From Planctomycetaceae bacterium (GTDB lineage: Bacteria; Planctomycetota; Planctomycetia; Pirellulales; Pirellulaceae), in contig DUDC01000207.1 of NCBI GenBank assembly GCA_012959465.1, positions 9,875 through 73,874 of the forward strand: a stretch of 64,000 nucleotides of DNA. The letters are read 5' to 3'. Position numbers and translations under genes: made by a program. The notes under the pieces were generated by a model. That model was not told the DNA's origin, searched no databases, and worked only from the letters and a program-made list of their open reading frames with translations. Shown here piece by piece: positions 53,401 to 62,167 of this stretch. Numbering within the stretch: the stretch's first letter is position 1; each line of letters opens with the position of its first letter.

Positions 53401-55590
53401 GTCCAACTGGTGCTGCAACGAGTCGACAGAGGACTGACGTGATGATTCTTCGTCTCGCTGCCGGTCTTCCAGGAAGCCGTTATAGGTTCGCTGCAATTCC
53501 ATGACGAACGATTTTTTGTCGCTGAGCGCATCATGAATCAGGGTGCAGACGTCCTGTAAACCCTGAGTACACAGTCTCGCATAAACAACGTCCAACGCGG
53601 CCCGTTTCTCGCACACAAAAAGCACTCGTCGCCCGCGGGCCACATAGTCGGCAATCAAATTGGCAATCGTCTGCGATTTTCCCGTTCCGGGCGGACCTTG
53701 AATAATGTAGGAGCCGCCGGCACGCGCGGCTCCGATTGCAGCGGCCTGCGATGGATCAGCCGGAAGAATGTCGTGTCGCTCTGCCAAAGCCGGTGATTGA
53801 AACGCCTCTCGATCGATCGGTTTTGGAGTGAGCGAAAATGTTGCGTCGAATGCAGGGCTTCGCAAATCTTGGTCAATGACCGCCTCGTAGTCGCGGACCA
53901 GCGACATTCGTCGATAGCGAAAATTCGCAAGTGTCACGGAGCAGAGGTCAAATTCCCATACGTGGTGGTTGATCGATTTGCCGTCAACTCGCACTCGTCC
54001 TCCCGCACGTTCAGCGGATGGCTGCTCCACCATGGCACCGTCTCGGTCGAAAATGGGGCCGTCAGAAACATCTCTATCGCCGTGCACTCGCCCCAAGAAT
54101 AACTTGATACCCAACGGGTCGTACGTCGAGGCGTCGTAACTGTAATCGAATTCAGCGTATGTGCGATAACCGCGGCGCCGTGACTTTGCCCGCCGCAAGT
54201 GTTGTTCTAATCGCCTTCGAGCACGGTGGTACACCACTTCGACTCGTGGTCGGTCCAAATATTGGACCTCCAATCCTTGCCCCGACTGGTCCACTTGGGC
54301 GGTTAGCCAGCGGTAGAGCTCGCCGAGGTCCGTTTCGCTGAGGTCGATCGACTCGGGAAGCTCGATTCCGTAGAGCGAATTCAGATGATAGCGAACGGCC
54401 GGATTCACCTCTGCTACGGAAGTGGCCGCCTCGAGATAGTATTGATCCTGGACACCTTTTTCACGGCGGAGCGTCACTGGCAACAGCACAAGCGGTGATT
54501 CGTACCGTTGCGGCGGATCCTCCTTCAGGTTTGACCAACGAAGGAAGCAGGCGACCAACCTCAACTGTGCAAATCCGTACTCGGCCGCATCGCGACGAGC
54601 ATTCCCGCGTATGCGTTCCATGACCGACGGCAAATAACAGGCTTCCACGAAATTCAAATGATCGTTTAGCAGGAGTGGAGTGCCACTTATCAAGCGATCC
54701 TGCAGGTCCTGATTCCAAATCAGAATGTGCTCGGTCTCGATCGTCTGAACATCTTGAGTCAACGGTACCGATCCGATGGTGAGATTGGCTGTCGATGAAC
54801 TGCTGCGGAAATGTAACAGTCGGTTGCGACGGGAGAGGTCGAACAAACGCTGTTGTAGCCTCGCCAGAATGGTGTCCTGCTTCCCCTGAGGGTCGTTGGC
54901 CTGGAACCCTTCAATGGCGGCCAGTTCGTACTCTAGTTCGACCGATTCTCCTCGGTAATTCGTAAGTGATTGAGCTATCGCGCGTAAATCAATCGGTCGG
55001 CGAGTACGGTCGAGCTCGGTAAGTTGAACAATAGTTCGGGCGATCACAGGATGAAGATCGGGTCGGATCGCGAACAGGTTTTGACGCGACGACACAAACC
55101 GTTTCATCTGATCGGGCAAGCGAAGGTCGAGACCTAGGGCGATCCCCGCCATGAGTAGTCCGCAAAGATAGCTGTCAACTGACGCGTCGTGATGGTCCAG
55201 TAATTGTTCCCAACTCTGGCAATCAATCACGTACCCGGGCTGTTGAAAATCCTCGTCGCCAGGTTCCAACAAGTGCAACTCTCGATACGTGTCACGTTCG
55301 TCAGTGACACGAACCGTCTCAGCGACAATCGCCATAGCTCCTTCGAAGATCGCCTGTCGGCGATTCACCTCAGCGAAATTTAGTTGCGGCAGCGTTGCCT
55401 CCTTTTGCTCAAACCATATCCTGCCTCGCTCGACAAATAGTTTCTGCCCATGGTCTGCCGGTCCGACAAGCTGGTCATCGTGAGTGTCGGCGAGCTGCTC
55501 CAACAATGGCACGATGGCGGTCACGGTGTCTTGGGTGGACAGCCCGTCCGGGAGAACAATGTCGGCGAAAAAAGATGTCAGGGAGAGCAT
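50476..55590 (-). CDS. DUF4011/SF1 helicase with C-terminal Vsr/MTES_1575-type nuclease domain
   Basis: 1704 residues. After an unassigned N-terminal region (about 1-235) comes a DUF4011-like domain, recognisable by RLFDLSRRNRLLHFRSSSS near 240. Then follow SF1 helicase motifs: I, IIQGPPGTGKSQTIAN (about 625-640); II, VVIFDEASQ (about 1257); III, IVGDEMQLPPTSF; V, NLENIQGDERDIIVLSV; VI, LNVAFTRAKHHMM (about 1530). A 500-residue insert between I and II is rich in helices and coiled coil. The C-terminus (1605-1704) resembles the REase_MTES_1575 (Vsr-like) fold: VGHSGFRCDLAIYRE, then LGALLDGPQSY, then FGWNVERVLLKDWW. The second acidic position, often IECDG, is ALLDG here, so cleavage is uncertain. 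It is encoded 24 bp after the M48-like gene. Confidence 0.9.
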   Translation of the reverse strand: MLSLTSFFADIVLPDGLSTQDTVTAIVPLLEQLADTHDDQLVGPADHGQKLFVERGRIWFEQKEATLPQLNFAEVNRRQAIFEGAMAIVAETVRVTDERDTYRELHLLEPGDEDFQQPGYVIDCQSWEQLLDHHDASVDSYLCGLLMAGIALGLDLRLPDQMKRFVSSRQNLFAIRPDLHPVIARTIVQLTELDRTRRPIDLRAIAQSLTNYRGESVELEYELAAIEGFQANDPQGKQDTILARLQQRLFDLSRRNRLLHFRSSSSTANLTIGSVPLTQDVQTIETEHILIWNQDLQDRLISGTPLLLNDHLNFVEACYLPSVMERIRGNARRDAAEYGFAQLRLVACFLRWSNLKEDPPQRYESPLVLLPVTLRREKGVQDQYYLEAATSVAEVNPAVRYHLNSLYGIELPESIDLSETDLGELYRWLTAQVDQSGQGLEVQYLDRPRVEVVYHRARRRLEQHLRRAKSRRRGYRTYAEFDYSYDASTYDPLGIKLFLGRVHGDRDVSDGPIFDRDGAMVEQPSAERAGGRVRVDGKSINHHVWEFDLCSVTLANFRYRRMSLVRDYEAVIDQDLRSPAFDATFSLTPKPIDREAFQSPALAERHDILPADPSQAAAIGAARAGGSYIIQGPPGTGKSQTIANLIADYVARGRRVLFVCEKRAALDVVYARLCTQGLQDVCTLIHDALSDKKSFVMELQRTYNGFLEDRQRDEESSRQSSVDSLQHQLDPLIQFGDVMVSPGDRSDVSTVRLLERVLELGMNRSEEIDETLPDVSQWHRHKEDLQRLMDVLASLSNTSPVFSRHPLANLSPEILERPRPRQWIAEQVTRSLDVLAALEKSSEQSKLPLETLQAMEHLIAVRAYVQKCSTLASSENLALTDPHSDRSQQLENLRREVLEKQRQLQVLKDQNSFWNERLDRQSATIARQQLQRLEMSWTKWLQPTWWRLRGTLSRRYRIGEHDIRPLWSHVVDQLLLEYDAGDEVEEARSQVSQQHGVSGDLAWLDEEIATVRAAIKELPLWLDEFHRGLIERDNTGQYFSELNEFASLVDRWYTISRGFLLDTDKLSVSELISRVANVEPALVGLADFLDCLKPLSRLPKELQSTIRVFPDSLSQLEGRLTENSLLQLQLDDREFARFNGEQRDKLANRGYERYQQLLLANAAMIRGRVRDQFLQRVGLTNRSASELSEEETVLRDQYKKGRRVLEHEFGKSMRYKAIRDLAAAESGVVVRDLKPVWLMSPLSVADTLPLDAELFDVVIFDEASQVTLESAAPTLFRAPQVIIVGDEMQLPPTSFFVSHRDTAEDELSFEEDGEDHEYSLSADSLLNHASRNLASTMLSWHYRSRNELLISFSNWRFYHGRLLTVPEEELLLPDAKKLDVQSADDASTFAALALSRAVSFHQLANGVYERRRNRSEADYIARLTREILSHPDGKTLGIIAFSEAQQDEIENALQKLADEDDAFRQRLDAELEREEDGQFVGLLVKNLENIQGDERDIIVLSVCYGPGPDGRMLMNFGPINRAGGEKRLNVAFTRAKHHMMLVSSIDHAKITNDHNDGAYCLKCYLRYAAAVSVGDTEQFELVLQGLSLGRDTESGKSTEPVSHAARQIAERLQGEGFCCDFAVGHSGFRCDLAIYREGDQCYRLGALLDGPQSYQLDDPVEREILRPRLLEIFGWNVERVLLKDWWNQPESVVSQLRSRLESDS

Positions 55591-55614
55591 AGAGCATCCG
55601 GTCCGTATTCTCGG

Positions 55615-56793
55615 TCACGCGTGCTTTGTATCCGCTTCCAACAACAATTGGCCACGATCAGCGTGTAATTGCTGCATCCGTCGTTTGCCAATTTTGAGCT
55701 CTTTGCAAATCACAGCTTGCACGTGTGCAGTCCAAGTAACTTCCTCCCACACCTCCAACGCCCATGCCAACGGGTAGCCTTCCAATTCTCGGTCGACCGT
55801 CAGGATGTCAAGTGTGAGGTATGCCAGGTAATCGCGAAGTCCCTCGTCGTTTATCTCATTCAACTTCCCCAGGATTGATCCGTCGTTCGAGGCTTGTGAT
55901 GAATCGGAAAAAAAGAGCTTGCAATGCCGCATCACTCGGTCCGTGCGCATCCATGTCGGCTCAACCAGACGATTCAACAGCCAAGCCGTCCAAACTTCCA
56001 AGTCCCGTTGGTCGATCAGGCAAAGTCGTTCGAGTGTCATTTCTCCGCAGACTGCCGCCAAGACTTCTGCTTCACATTCGGACTTGGACTTTAGCCACCG
56101 AGCGGCGGCCCAGCGACGCATATCGGTGGAAGGGTGCGTTCCCGTCGAGGAGCACGGTGCCAACGGATCTTCTGTCACCGCAACGTCAAGATCGCTGGGA
56201 GCCAACGGCTGGTCAGGGTGTTGTAATTTCCAAATTGCCGTAGAAAATTCGGCGAGGCTCGATTCCATTTGGAGCGAATGACGGTCGCAGACTAATTCCG
56301 ACAGCCACCGATAACGTCGTTCCGTCTCCCGCGCCACCTGACGGTCGCCGCGGCCCACCAAGGCTGCTAAGACCATCTCTGTCGTTCGGTACTGTCCATT
56401 GAAAGTCGTCCACAGCCAGTAGTGGCAAATTTCATGCCCCAAAATGATGCGTAGTTCTGCATTGGAACAATGAGCAAACTGCCGGGGAGAAACGACGAGG
56501 TGTATCTCGTCTGGAACGAAACAAAGCCGCGGAATCACCGGCCGGCCATCTTGAGGTTGATGGACAAAAATAGGGACTTGGTCGATCTCCAAATTGGCTA
56601 CCACCGATCGACACAGATCGGTAATTCGCTCCGCCTCCGATCCGTCCAAGGTCTCTGTGCGGCGGAGCAGGTCGAGACGAACTCGTTCGGTCTGTTCGCT
56701 GTGAAAGACCGGCGAGTCACATTCTCTCCACAAATCAGGAAAGTCAGCCGATGCAAGCTTCACCACTTGATCAATGTAGGGACAAATCGCCAT
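55615..56793 (-). CDS. M48-like zinc metallopeptidase paired with the helicase
   Basis: At 392 residues this has ILGHEICHYW (HExxH at 120-124) and, about 40 residues later, WLSELVCDRHS (E166xxxD170), which fits the third zinc ligand and Asp of M48 peptidases. No signal peptide or membrane helix is evident, so it should act in the cytoplasm, unlike HtpX or Ste24. The C-terminal part (about 210-392) has no recognised domain. The ATG at 56793 has no strong ribosome site. It is the first gene of a two-gene unit; the helicase start follows its stop by 24 bp in the same direction. The joint role is unknown; protease plus helicase-nuclease suggests defence or DNA repair. Confidence 0.75.
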   Translation of the reverse strand: MAICPYIDQVVKLASADFPDLWRECDSPVFHSEQTERVRLDLLRRTETLDGSEAERITDLCRSVVANLEIDQVPIFVHQPQDGRPVIPRLCFVPDEIHLVVSPRQFAHCSNAELRIILGHEICHYWLWTTFNGQYRTTEMVLAALVGRGDRQVARETERRYRWLSELVCDRHSLQMESSLAEFSTAIWKLQHPDQPLAPSDLDVAVTEDPLAPCSSTGTHPSTDMRRWAAARWLKSKSECEAEVLAAVCGEMTLERLCLIDQRDLEVWTAWLLNRLVEPTWMRTDRVMRHCKLFFSDSSQASNDGSILGKLNEINDEGLRDYLAYLTLDILTVDRELEGYPLAWALEVWEEVTWTAHVQAVICKELKIGKRRMQQLHADRGQLLLEADTKHA

Positions 56794-56970
56794 TCAATTG
56801 CCAGGTGTTGTGGGATCCTAGTTGCCGCGGCTGCATTATAGCCGAATTGGCGATTAGCCCCAACTTGCCTAAATTGGTTGTAGTAGCCACACTGGAAGGG
56901 TTGCTCGAAGCGGTTGCTGCCGATACCGCTCGTTACCATGTAACATGTCAGCCATCGGAAAGGATTGGTC

Positions 56971-57645
56971 GTGCCACGTCATTCACTCAATCGGACCTGT
57001 TTAGCTACCGGTTTGCTCGCCGTGACCATGGCATTGTCCGTATGGGCACAACCGCCCCGCAAAGGAAACCAAACACAGTCGACTCTTCCGTCCGACCAAC
57101 GTTTATTGAAACTGCACAGGACGTTCATCATTGACGCCGAGAAGTTGGCGATCGAGTACGAACGCGAGAAGGATCTGGATAAGGCGAAAGCGGTCTATGG
57201 CGAGATTCTGAAACTCTACCCACAACACCAATTGGCTAGGAACAAGCTGAAGTTGATTCGCAGCGTCGAGGAGAATGCGGACAAGGCAATCATCACGATC
57301 GCTGGCGACGAGGGCTGGCAGTACACTGGCTTCAATGTGATTAAAGGCAAACCGGTACGCATCAGCGCCAAGGGGATCTGGACGTTTCGCCTGAGTGTCA
57401 ACGTGCCGCCCGATGGTGTGAAGATACCCAAGGAGTTACGGGAATTTAATCTTGGCAGTCTGGTCGGAACGATCAGTAACGGGCAAGAAAACGAGATCGA
57501 ACAGTTCTTGGTAGGAAATAGCGTGACGCTCGTTCCCAAAAAGTCCGGCCGCCTGCTTTTGCGAATGTACGATGTCTTGCCGACCGACAACGCCGGTGAA
57601 ATGACGGTCGAAGTCCGAGGATCATTCACGCGAGCGCGTCGCTAA
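56971..57645 (+). CDS. Secreted protein with TPR and LecA/PA-IL-like domain
   Basis: A 224-residue protein with a signal peptide (ending LSVWAQ), a short TPR-like helical region (about 40-95; YEREKDLDKAKAVYGEILKL), and a C-terminal beta domain (about 100-215) with GDEGWQYTGFNVIKGKPVRI and KSGRLLLRMYDVLPTDN. It resembles the galactose-binding PA-IL (LecA) lectin fold. The GTG at 56971 is preferred to a TTG at 56965 because AAGGA lies 6 nt before it. It is divergent from the peptidase gene (about 175 bp) and ends 3 bp before the convergent ggt gene. Sugar binding is inferred only from fold resemblance. Confidence 0.75.
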   Translation: MPRHSLNRTCLATGLLAVTMALSVWAQPPRKGNQTQSTLPSDQRLLKLHRTFIIDAEKLAIEYEREKDLDKAKAVYGEILKLYPQHQLARNKLKLIRSVEENADKAIITIAGDEGWQYTGFNVIKGKPVRISAKGIWTFRLSVNVPPDGVKIPKELREFNLGSLVGTISNGQENEIEQFLVGNSVTLVPKKSGRLLLRMYDVLPTDNAGEMTVEVRGSFTRARR

Positions 57646-57648
57646 CGA

Positions 57649-59385
57649 TCACTTGTCGCTTTCTACACCAGCGGCAAATCCACTTCGCCTCCAGTCGCCC
57701 ACACCCCACGCTACACCATTCTTGTCGATGGCAATCGACTGAGCGGATCCTTGCGGGTAGCGACGAGTTAATTGATGCCCAACCTTGTTCAGACGGGCAA
57801 CTTCCTGCTCATAGTCCGAATGTAGTAAACCCTCAAACGACAAAGTGTCAGGCAACCATTGGTGATGCGAACGAGGGCCGCGAACAGCTTGGTCCAAGGG
57901 CAACTCGTATTCGAGATGGCTAACCAAGATCGAGATCACGGTGTTGATGATCGTCCGCCCACCGGGGCTCCCTGTCACCAAGACAACCCGACCATCCTTT
58001 CGCACAATCGTCGGCGTTTGAGAACTCAGCATCCGTTTTCGCGGTTGGATGGTGTTGGGCTCCGTTCCGATTCGACCCTTCATATCGGTGCGCCCGGGGA
58101 TCCAGTTGAAGTCACCCATTTCGTTATTGAGAACGAATCCCGCACCGACAACGACAATTTTACATCCCCAACTCGCCTCCAGTGTATAGGTGTTGGAGAC
58201 AGCCATTCCGTCAGCATCCACAACAGAGAAATGCGTCGTTTGATTCGACTCCTCAACGATTGGCAGTGGGGCGGCTAGTTCTACACTGTTACCGGCAGAA
58301 TTGAGGTCAACCTTTTCCGCTAGGGCGAGAGCAAACTCCGGTGTCAACAGCTGTGGCGAAATCTCGATAAAGTCGGAGTCGCCCAGGTTTAGAGCTCGCT
58401 GATGAAATGCGTGACGCATCGCCTCACCCATCAAGTGCAAAGTGCGAAAAGAAAAGCGGTCGGCGTGGGCGCGAAGGTCGAAACTCTCTAACATCTCCAT
58501 GGCGATCACCGTGCAGGTACCACCCGAGCTGGGCGGCGGTGCGCCAAAGATTTCGAACTGGCGGTACTTTCCCTTGGTAGCTGCTCGATCGTTTGCATGG
58601 TAGGCGAGCAAATCCTGTTCAGAAATGAGTCCTTCATGACGGCTCATTTCTTCCGCAATCAACTTTGCCACCGGCCCTTGATAGAACCCGGCCGGACCCA
58701 GGTCAGCGATTCGCTGCAGTGTGCTAGCCAGATCCGGCAACAGTAGCGTGTCACCCACTTTCCAAAGCGTTCCATCTGGCTTTCCGTAGACGCGGCGAAG
58801 TTCGTTGAACCGGTCATCGTTTGCGAGGACTGGCATGGCCAACACTTTGTTGATCGACGAGGCCAGTGGCCTATCGATGAACACACCGTTCTTGGCAAGT
58901 CGAATGGCCGGGTCAACTAGAACGGCCCATTCGAGCTTTCCATATTTTTTATGCGCCAAGAACAGCCCAGCGACAGTTCCCGGTACGCCAGCCGCTTTAT
59001 GGCTCAACGCCGTCTCACCAAGGGTGAATGAATGTCGGTGGGCGGTCCCCGGTGCCATTTCACGATACTCGATGCACCGCACGTCACCTTCCGGCGGCGC
59101 GACCAACATGAATCCGCCCCCGCCGATATTTCCCGCTTCCGGCCAAGATACGGCCATCGCGAAGCCGACTGCGACGGCCGCATCGACCGCATTCCCTCCC
59201 TTGGCGAGAATGTCACGCCCGATTTCACTGGCAACCTTGGACGCCGATACGACCATTCCACCACGGGACTTGGCTTGATGCACGGCCCGACTGAAAGGTT
59301 CATCGCCACTCGAGGACAAACTCGTCGTCACGACTGTTAAACCAACGAGTAACCCGCAAACTCTAACTCGGCAGCCAAATCGCAT
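57649..59385 (-). CDS. ggt: Gamma-glutamyltransferase
   Basis: This 578-residue Ntn-hydrolase transfers or hydrolyses gamma-glutamyl groups of glutathione and related peptides outside the cytoplasm. It has a signal peptide (ending TSLSSSG). Features are GGMVVSASKVASEIG, GGNAVDAAVAVGFAM, NIGGGGFMLV and the PPSSGGTC segment. The autoproteolytic nucleophile is expected at the first Thr of TTHFSVVDADG near residue 382, and the segment TGSPGGRTIIN follows. The enzyme is full length. It is convergent with the lectin-like gene and divergent from the fatty acid desaturase. Confidence 0.95.
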   Translation of the reverse strand: MRFGCRVRVCGLLVGLTVVTTSLSSSGDEPFSRAVHQAKSRGGMVVSASKVASEIGRDILAKGGNAVDAAVAVGFAMAVSWPEAGNIGGGGFMLVAPPEGDVRCIEYREMAPGTAHRHSFTLGETALSHKAAGVPGTVAGLFLAHKKYGKLEWAVLVDPAIRLAKNGVFIDRPLASSINKVLAMPVLANDDRFNELRRVYGKPDGTLWKVGDTLLLPDLASTLQRIADLGPAGFYQGPVAKLIAEEMSRHEGLISEQDLLAYHANDRAATKGKYRQFEIFGAPPPSSGGTCTVIAMEMLESFDLRAHADRFSFRTLHLMGEAMRHAFHQRALNLGDSDFIEISPQLLTPEFALALAEKVDLNSAGNSVELAAPLPIVEESNQTTHFSVVDADGMAVSNTYTLEASWGCKIVVVGAGFVLNNEMGDFNWIPGRTDMKGRIGTEPNTIQPRKRMLSSQTPTIVRKDGRVVLVTGSPGGRTIINTVISILVSHLEYELPLDQAVRGPRSHHQWLPDTLSFEGLLHSDYEQEVARLNKVGHQLTRRYPQGSAQSIAIDKNGVAWGVGDWRRSGFAAGVESDK

Positions 59386-59440
59386 GTCAAATCCCCAGTC
59401 ACTACGGCCCAGCTTACTCGTCGATTCATTAGGTAATTGG

Positions 59441-59462
59441 AAAACCCGAGGCTGAGCTTCGG
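59441..59462. repeat. Family A half repeat
   Basis: AAAACCCGAGGCTGAGCTTC matches the right arm of the family A inverted repeats over ACCCGAGGCT. It lies between the divergent ggt and desaturase genes, so a terminator role is unlikely here. Confidence 0.45.
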
Positions 59463-59605
59463 ATAAGTAGAGAGAGCTTACGGATTATTCCAAGCGTCAC
59501 GTCCAACTATTCTATTCAACCGTTTCGCAGGATGCGACAAATCGCCAACCCAAACTCGTTTCCGTAAAGCTCGAACGCAGCAAACACGAAAATACTCATC
59601 AAGGA

Positions 59606-60769
59606 ATGGAATTTGAACCACATCAGCTAGGGCGTAATTCGATGGACGATCGTTCGAACCTACCAGTGGCCGACGCGCGACGTCTTGTTCGTGGATTGAC
59701 GCGTCCAAACCCCGTCATCTACTGGGCCGACTTCCTGATCAGCATAACCGTTGCGTACGGCGCGTTGACCGTGTATCTGACGGCGCCACTATTTTCCGCC
59801 CTGCAAGTTGCCACATTTTCACTTACCGCGTTCGCGATGTACCGGATCAGCCTTTTCATGCACGAACTAGTTCACTTTAAGAAGGGAGAGATGACCGTTT
59901 TTCAAGTTTGCTGGAATATCATCGCTGGCATACCCATGTTAACGCCCTCGTTCTTTTACGAGAGTCACATCGCTCACCACAACACGCACCACTACGGCAC
60001 TCGAAACGACGGGGAATACCTCCCGCTCGGCAACGGCGCGTTACGCGATCTTGTCGCCTACGCGGCTCAGGTAGTGCTTCAACCGATCGTCGTCACCGTT
60101 CGGTTTCTTCTGACGCCGATATCCTTCCTGCACCCCAAGTTGCGACAGTGGACATTAGAAAGAGCGTCATCATTTGTTATTAACTTCTCCTATCGAAAAC
60201 CGATTTCGACGAACGCGCCGCGGCGTGCCTGGGCGGCAATGGAGCTGGCCTGCAGCCTGCGCGCTTGGGTCATCTTCATCGCGCCAATCGTCGGACTGAC
60301 GACTTGGTCACGCGTACCACAGTTGTACGCGTTAGCCGTTGCCATTCTAACCCTCAATCATCTCCGCGCACTCTCGTCTCATCGTTTCCTCAGCGATGGC
60401 GACCGCATGAGCCACTCGAACCAGTTCTCCGACTCGACAATCATCACGGGCAACCTGTTCACATCACTTATTTGTCCACTCGGACAACGTTATCACGCCT
60501 TGCACCACCTCATCCCTTCTCTTCCGTATCACAATCTGGCAGAGGCTCACCGCCGTCTGTCGTCCGAGTTACCGGCTGATTCACCCTACCACAAGGCCGT
60601 CTACCCATCTTACTTTGCAGTGCTCCGAGAAATGCGGACACATTATCTCACGCATCAATCCGAGGCCGACCAAATCAAGCGTCGCTGGTATGAAACCGAT
60701 TTGCAAAGCGACACGATTACAATGCCGTCGCCTCGCGAACAGCCAGAGAACCTCTCGGCCAGCGCGTGA
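59606..60769 (+). CDS. Membrane fatty acid desaturase
   Basis: This 387-residue membrane protein has the His boxes of the di-iron desaturase superfamily: HELVH (about 87-91), HIAHHNTHH (about 127-135) and HALHH (about 296-300). The membrane segments fall between them (ISITVAYGALTVYL, VATFSLTAFAMYRISLF). A second ATG at 59642 is an alternative start, with AGGG about 11 nt upstream, while 59606 has AAGGA directly before the ATG. It probably introduces a double bond into membrane lipids. It is divergent from ggt. Confidence 0.9.
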   Translation: MEFEPHQLGRNSMDDRSNLPVADARRLVRGLTRPNPVIYWADFLISITVAYGALTVYLTAPLFSALQVATFSLTAFAMYRISLFMHELVHFKKGEMTVFQVCWNIIAGIPMLTPSFFYESHIAHHNTHHYGTRNDGEYLPLGNGALRDLVAYAAQVVLQPIVVTVRFLLTPISFLHPKLRQWTLERASSFVINFSYRKPISTNAPRRAWAAMELACSLRAWVIFIAPIVGLTTWSRVPQLYALAVAILTLNHLRALSSHRFLSDGDRMSHSNQFSDSTIITGNLFTSLICPLGQRYHALHHLIPSLPYHNLAEAHRRLSSELPADSPYHKAVYPSYFAVLREMRTHYLTHQSEADQIKRRWYETDLQSDTITMPSPREQPENLSASA

Positions 60770-60814
60770 TTGCCGTCCCGCCAATGTGTGGCACTGGCTC
60801 TGTCAGTGTTCTTT

Positions 60815-60890
60815 AGCCTAACACGCTAGCGTCGGGTCTTGTCGTTAGCATCGCGTGATCTCAAGAACCCGAGGCTAGCGCCTTTTGGCT
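60815..60890. repeat. Inverted repeat, family A, copy 2, between convergent genes
   Basis: AGCCTAACACGCTAGCGTCG followed by GGT (60815-60837) pairs imperfectly with ACCCGAGGCTAGCGCCTTTT followed by GGCT (60867-60890). The words GCTAGC and CGGGT are shared with the copy at 50373-50453. It lies between the desaturase and glcF, which converge. Confidence 0.7.
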
Positions 60891-60900
60891 CAACTGACTG

Positions 60901-62160
60901 TCAGACCACCTCGCACTGTCGATAGCAGGCGTCGAGCAGCTGAATCGTATGAACCACAGGGACCGGGCGCTCCAAATGGGTCTGCAGTTGCATCATGCAG
61001 CCGATGTTCCCTGTCACGACCAGATCGGCGCCCGTCTCCTGGACGGCTCGGGCCTTCGCAGCACCCAGGCGTTTGGCAATCTCCGGCTGTTCGATGTTGT
61101 ACGTACCCGCCGAACCACAACAAATATCAGCATCGCGAATCGGAACTAATTCAATGTTCTCGATGTTCTTCAGTAAGGTCCGCGGCTCGCTGCGGACTTT
61201 TTGCGCGTGGGCCAAATGGCAGGCGTCGTGGTAGGCGACTCTTATGCGCCGCGGATACGCAGGAGGTGTGCGACATCCTATCTGCACGAGAAATTTGGCA
61301 ATGTCGCACACGCGAGCAGCAAATTCTCGACCCGCGGTCTCCTCTGCCTCTCCCTGTAACCACAGACCGTATTCGTGCATTCCCGAACCGCAGCCGGCCG
61401 CATTGGAGATGATCGCATCTATATCGGTGGGAAACGCCGCGAGGTTCTGCCTCGCAAATCGCACCGCCAGCTTGAGGTCTCCAGTGTGGGCCGCTAACGC
61501 ACCACAACAGACTTGCTTTTCCGGTACCACAACCTCCACTCCATTCTGTGCCAAAACGCGGAGCGTCGAAGCGTGGATTTCCGGAGCGAGCAGTTTTTGC
61601 GCACAGCCGCTGAGCAGCGCAACTCGTGCTCGCACTTCGCCGATCGGCTGTGGAGACACCGACTGATTGTCGGTTGCCTTGGCCTTTTCCGGTAGCAGAT
61701 CAAGCATCTCTCGCATTCGGCGGGGTAGCAGAAACCGCAACCGCTTTGCCAGGCCTCCACCCATCAATGCCCAACGCATTCGAGCCGGATAGGGGAGGAC
61801 ATTGAGCACGAATTTACGAAACAGGCGGTCGCTCAAACTCCGGGAACGAATGCTGTCACTCATCGCGCGATACGGTGTCAGCAACTGCCCGTAGGGCACG
61901 CCGGATGGGCAGGCTGTCTGGCACGCCACACAACCCAAACATCGGTCGATGTAGGGCGCCGCATCGTCAACGGTTAGGTTACCTTCCAACACCTCCTTGA
62001 TCAGGAAGATACGACCACGGGGAGAATCCATCTCTTCGCCTAGGTCCAGGTAAGTTGGGCAGGCGGGTAGACAGAAACCACAGTGGACGCATTTCTCGAT
62101 GGCCTCAGCCATCGCTTCGCCGTGCGGACTATATTGCTGCAATGAGATTTGGTGTTGCAT
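60901..62160 (-). CDS. glcF: Glycolate oxidase iron-sulfur subunit
   Basis: From the ATG at 62160 this is 419 residues. Two 4Fe-4S clusters are bound by CVHCGFCLPACPTY and CLGCVACQTACPSGVPYG in the N-terminal third. CCG-type motifs follow: CCGALAAHTGDLKLA and CCGSAGTYNIEQ. This subunit takes electrons from GlcD/GlcE and passes them to the membrane respiratory chain, allowing growth on glycolate. GAAGGA lies 3 nt before the ATG, and the glcE stop is 7 bp upstream, so they are probably translationally coupled. The open frame extends to 62286 into glcE, which is not the start. It is the last gene of the operon. Confidence 0.93.
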   Translation of the reverse strand: MQHQISLQQYSPHGEAMAEAIEKCVHCGFCLPACPTYLDLGEEMDSPRGRIFLIKEVLEGNLTVDDAAPYIDRCLGCVACQTACPSGVPYGQLLTPYRAMSDSIRSRSLSDRLFRKFVLNVLPYPARMRWALMGGGLAKRLRFLLPRRMREMLDLLPEKAKATDNQSVSPQPIGEVRARVALLSGCAQKLLAPEIHASTLRVLAQNGVEVVVPEKQVCCGALAAHTGDLKLAVRFARQNLAAFPTDIDAIISNAAGCGSGMHEYGLWLQGEAEETAGREFAARVCDIAKFLVQIGCRTPPAYPRRIRVAYHDACHLAHAQKVRSEPRTLLKNIENIELVPIRDADICCGSAGTYNIEQPEIAKRLGAAKARAVQETGADLVVTGNIGCMMQLQTHLERPVPVVHTIQLLDACYRQCEVV

Positions 62161-62167
62161 CGTTCCT

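Noticed and set aside
60781-60812. GGCACTGGCTCTGTCAGTGT element near the end of the desaturase gene as a separate repeat
   Set aside because: Similar words occur at 41440-41480 and near 19360, but the matches are too short and loose to call a family from this window alone.
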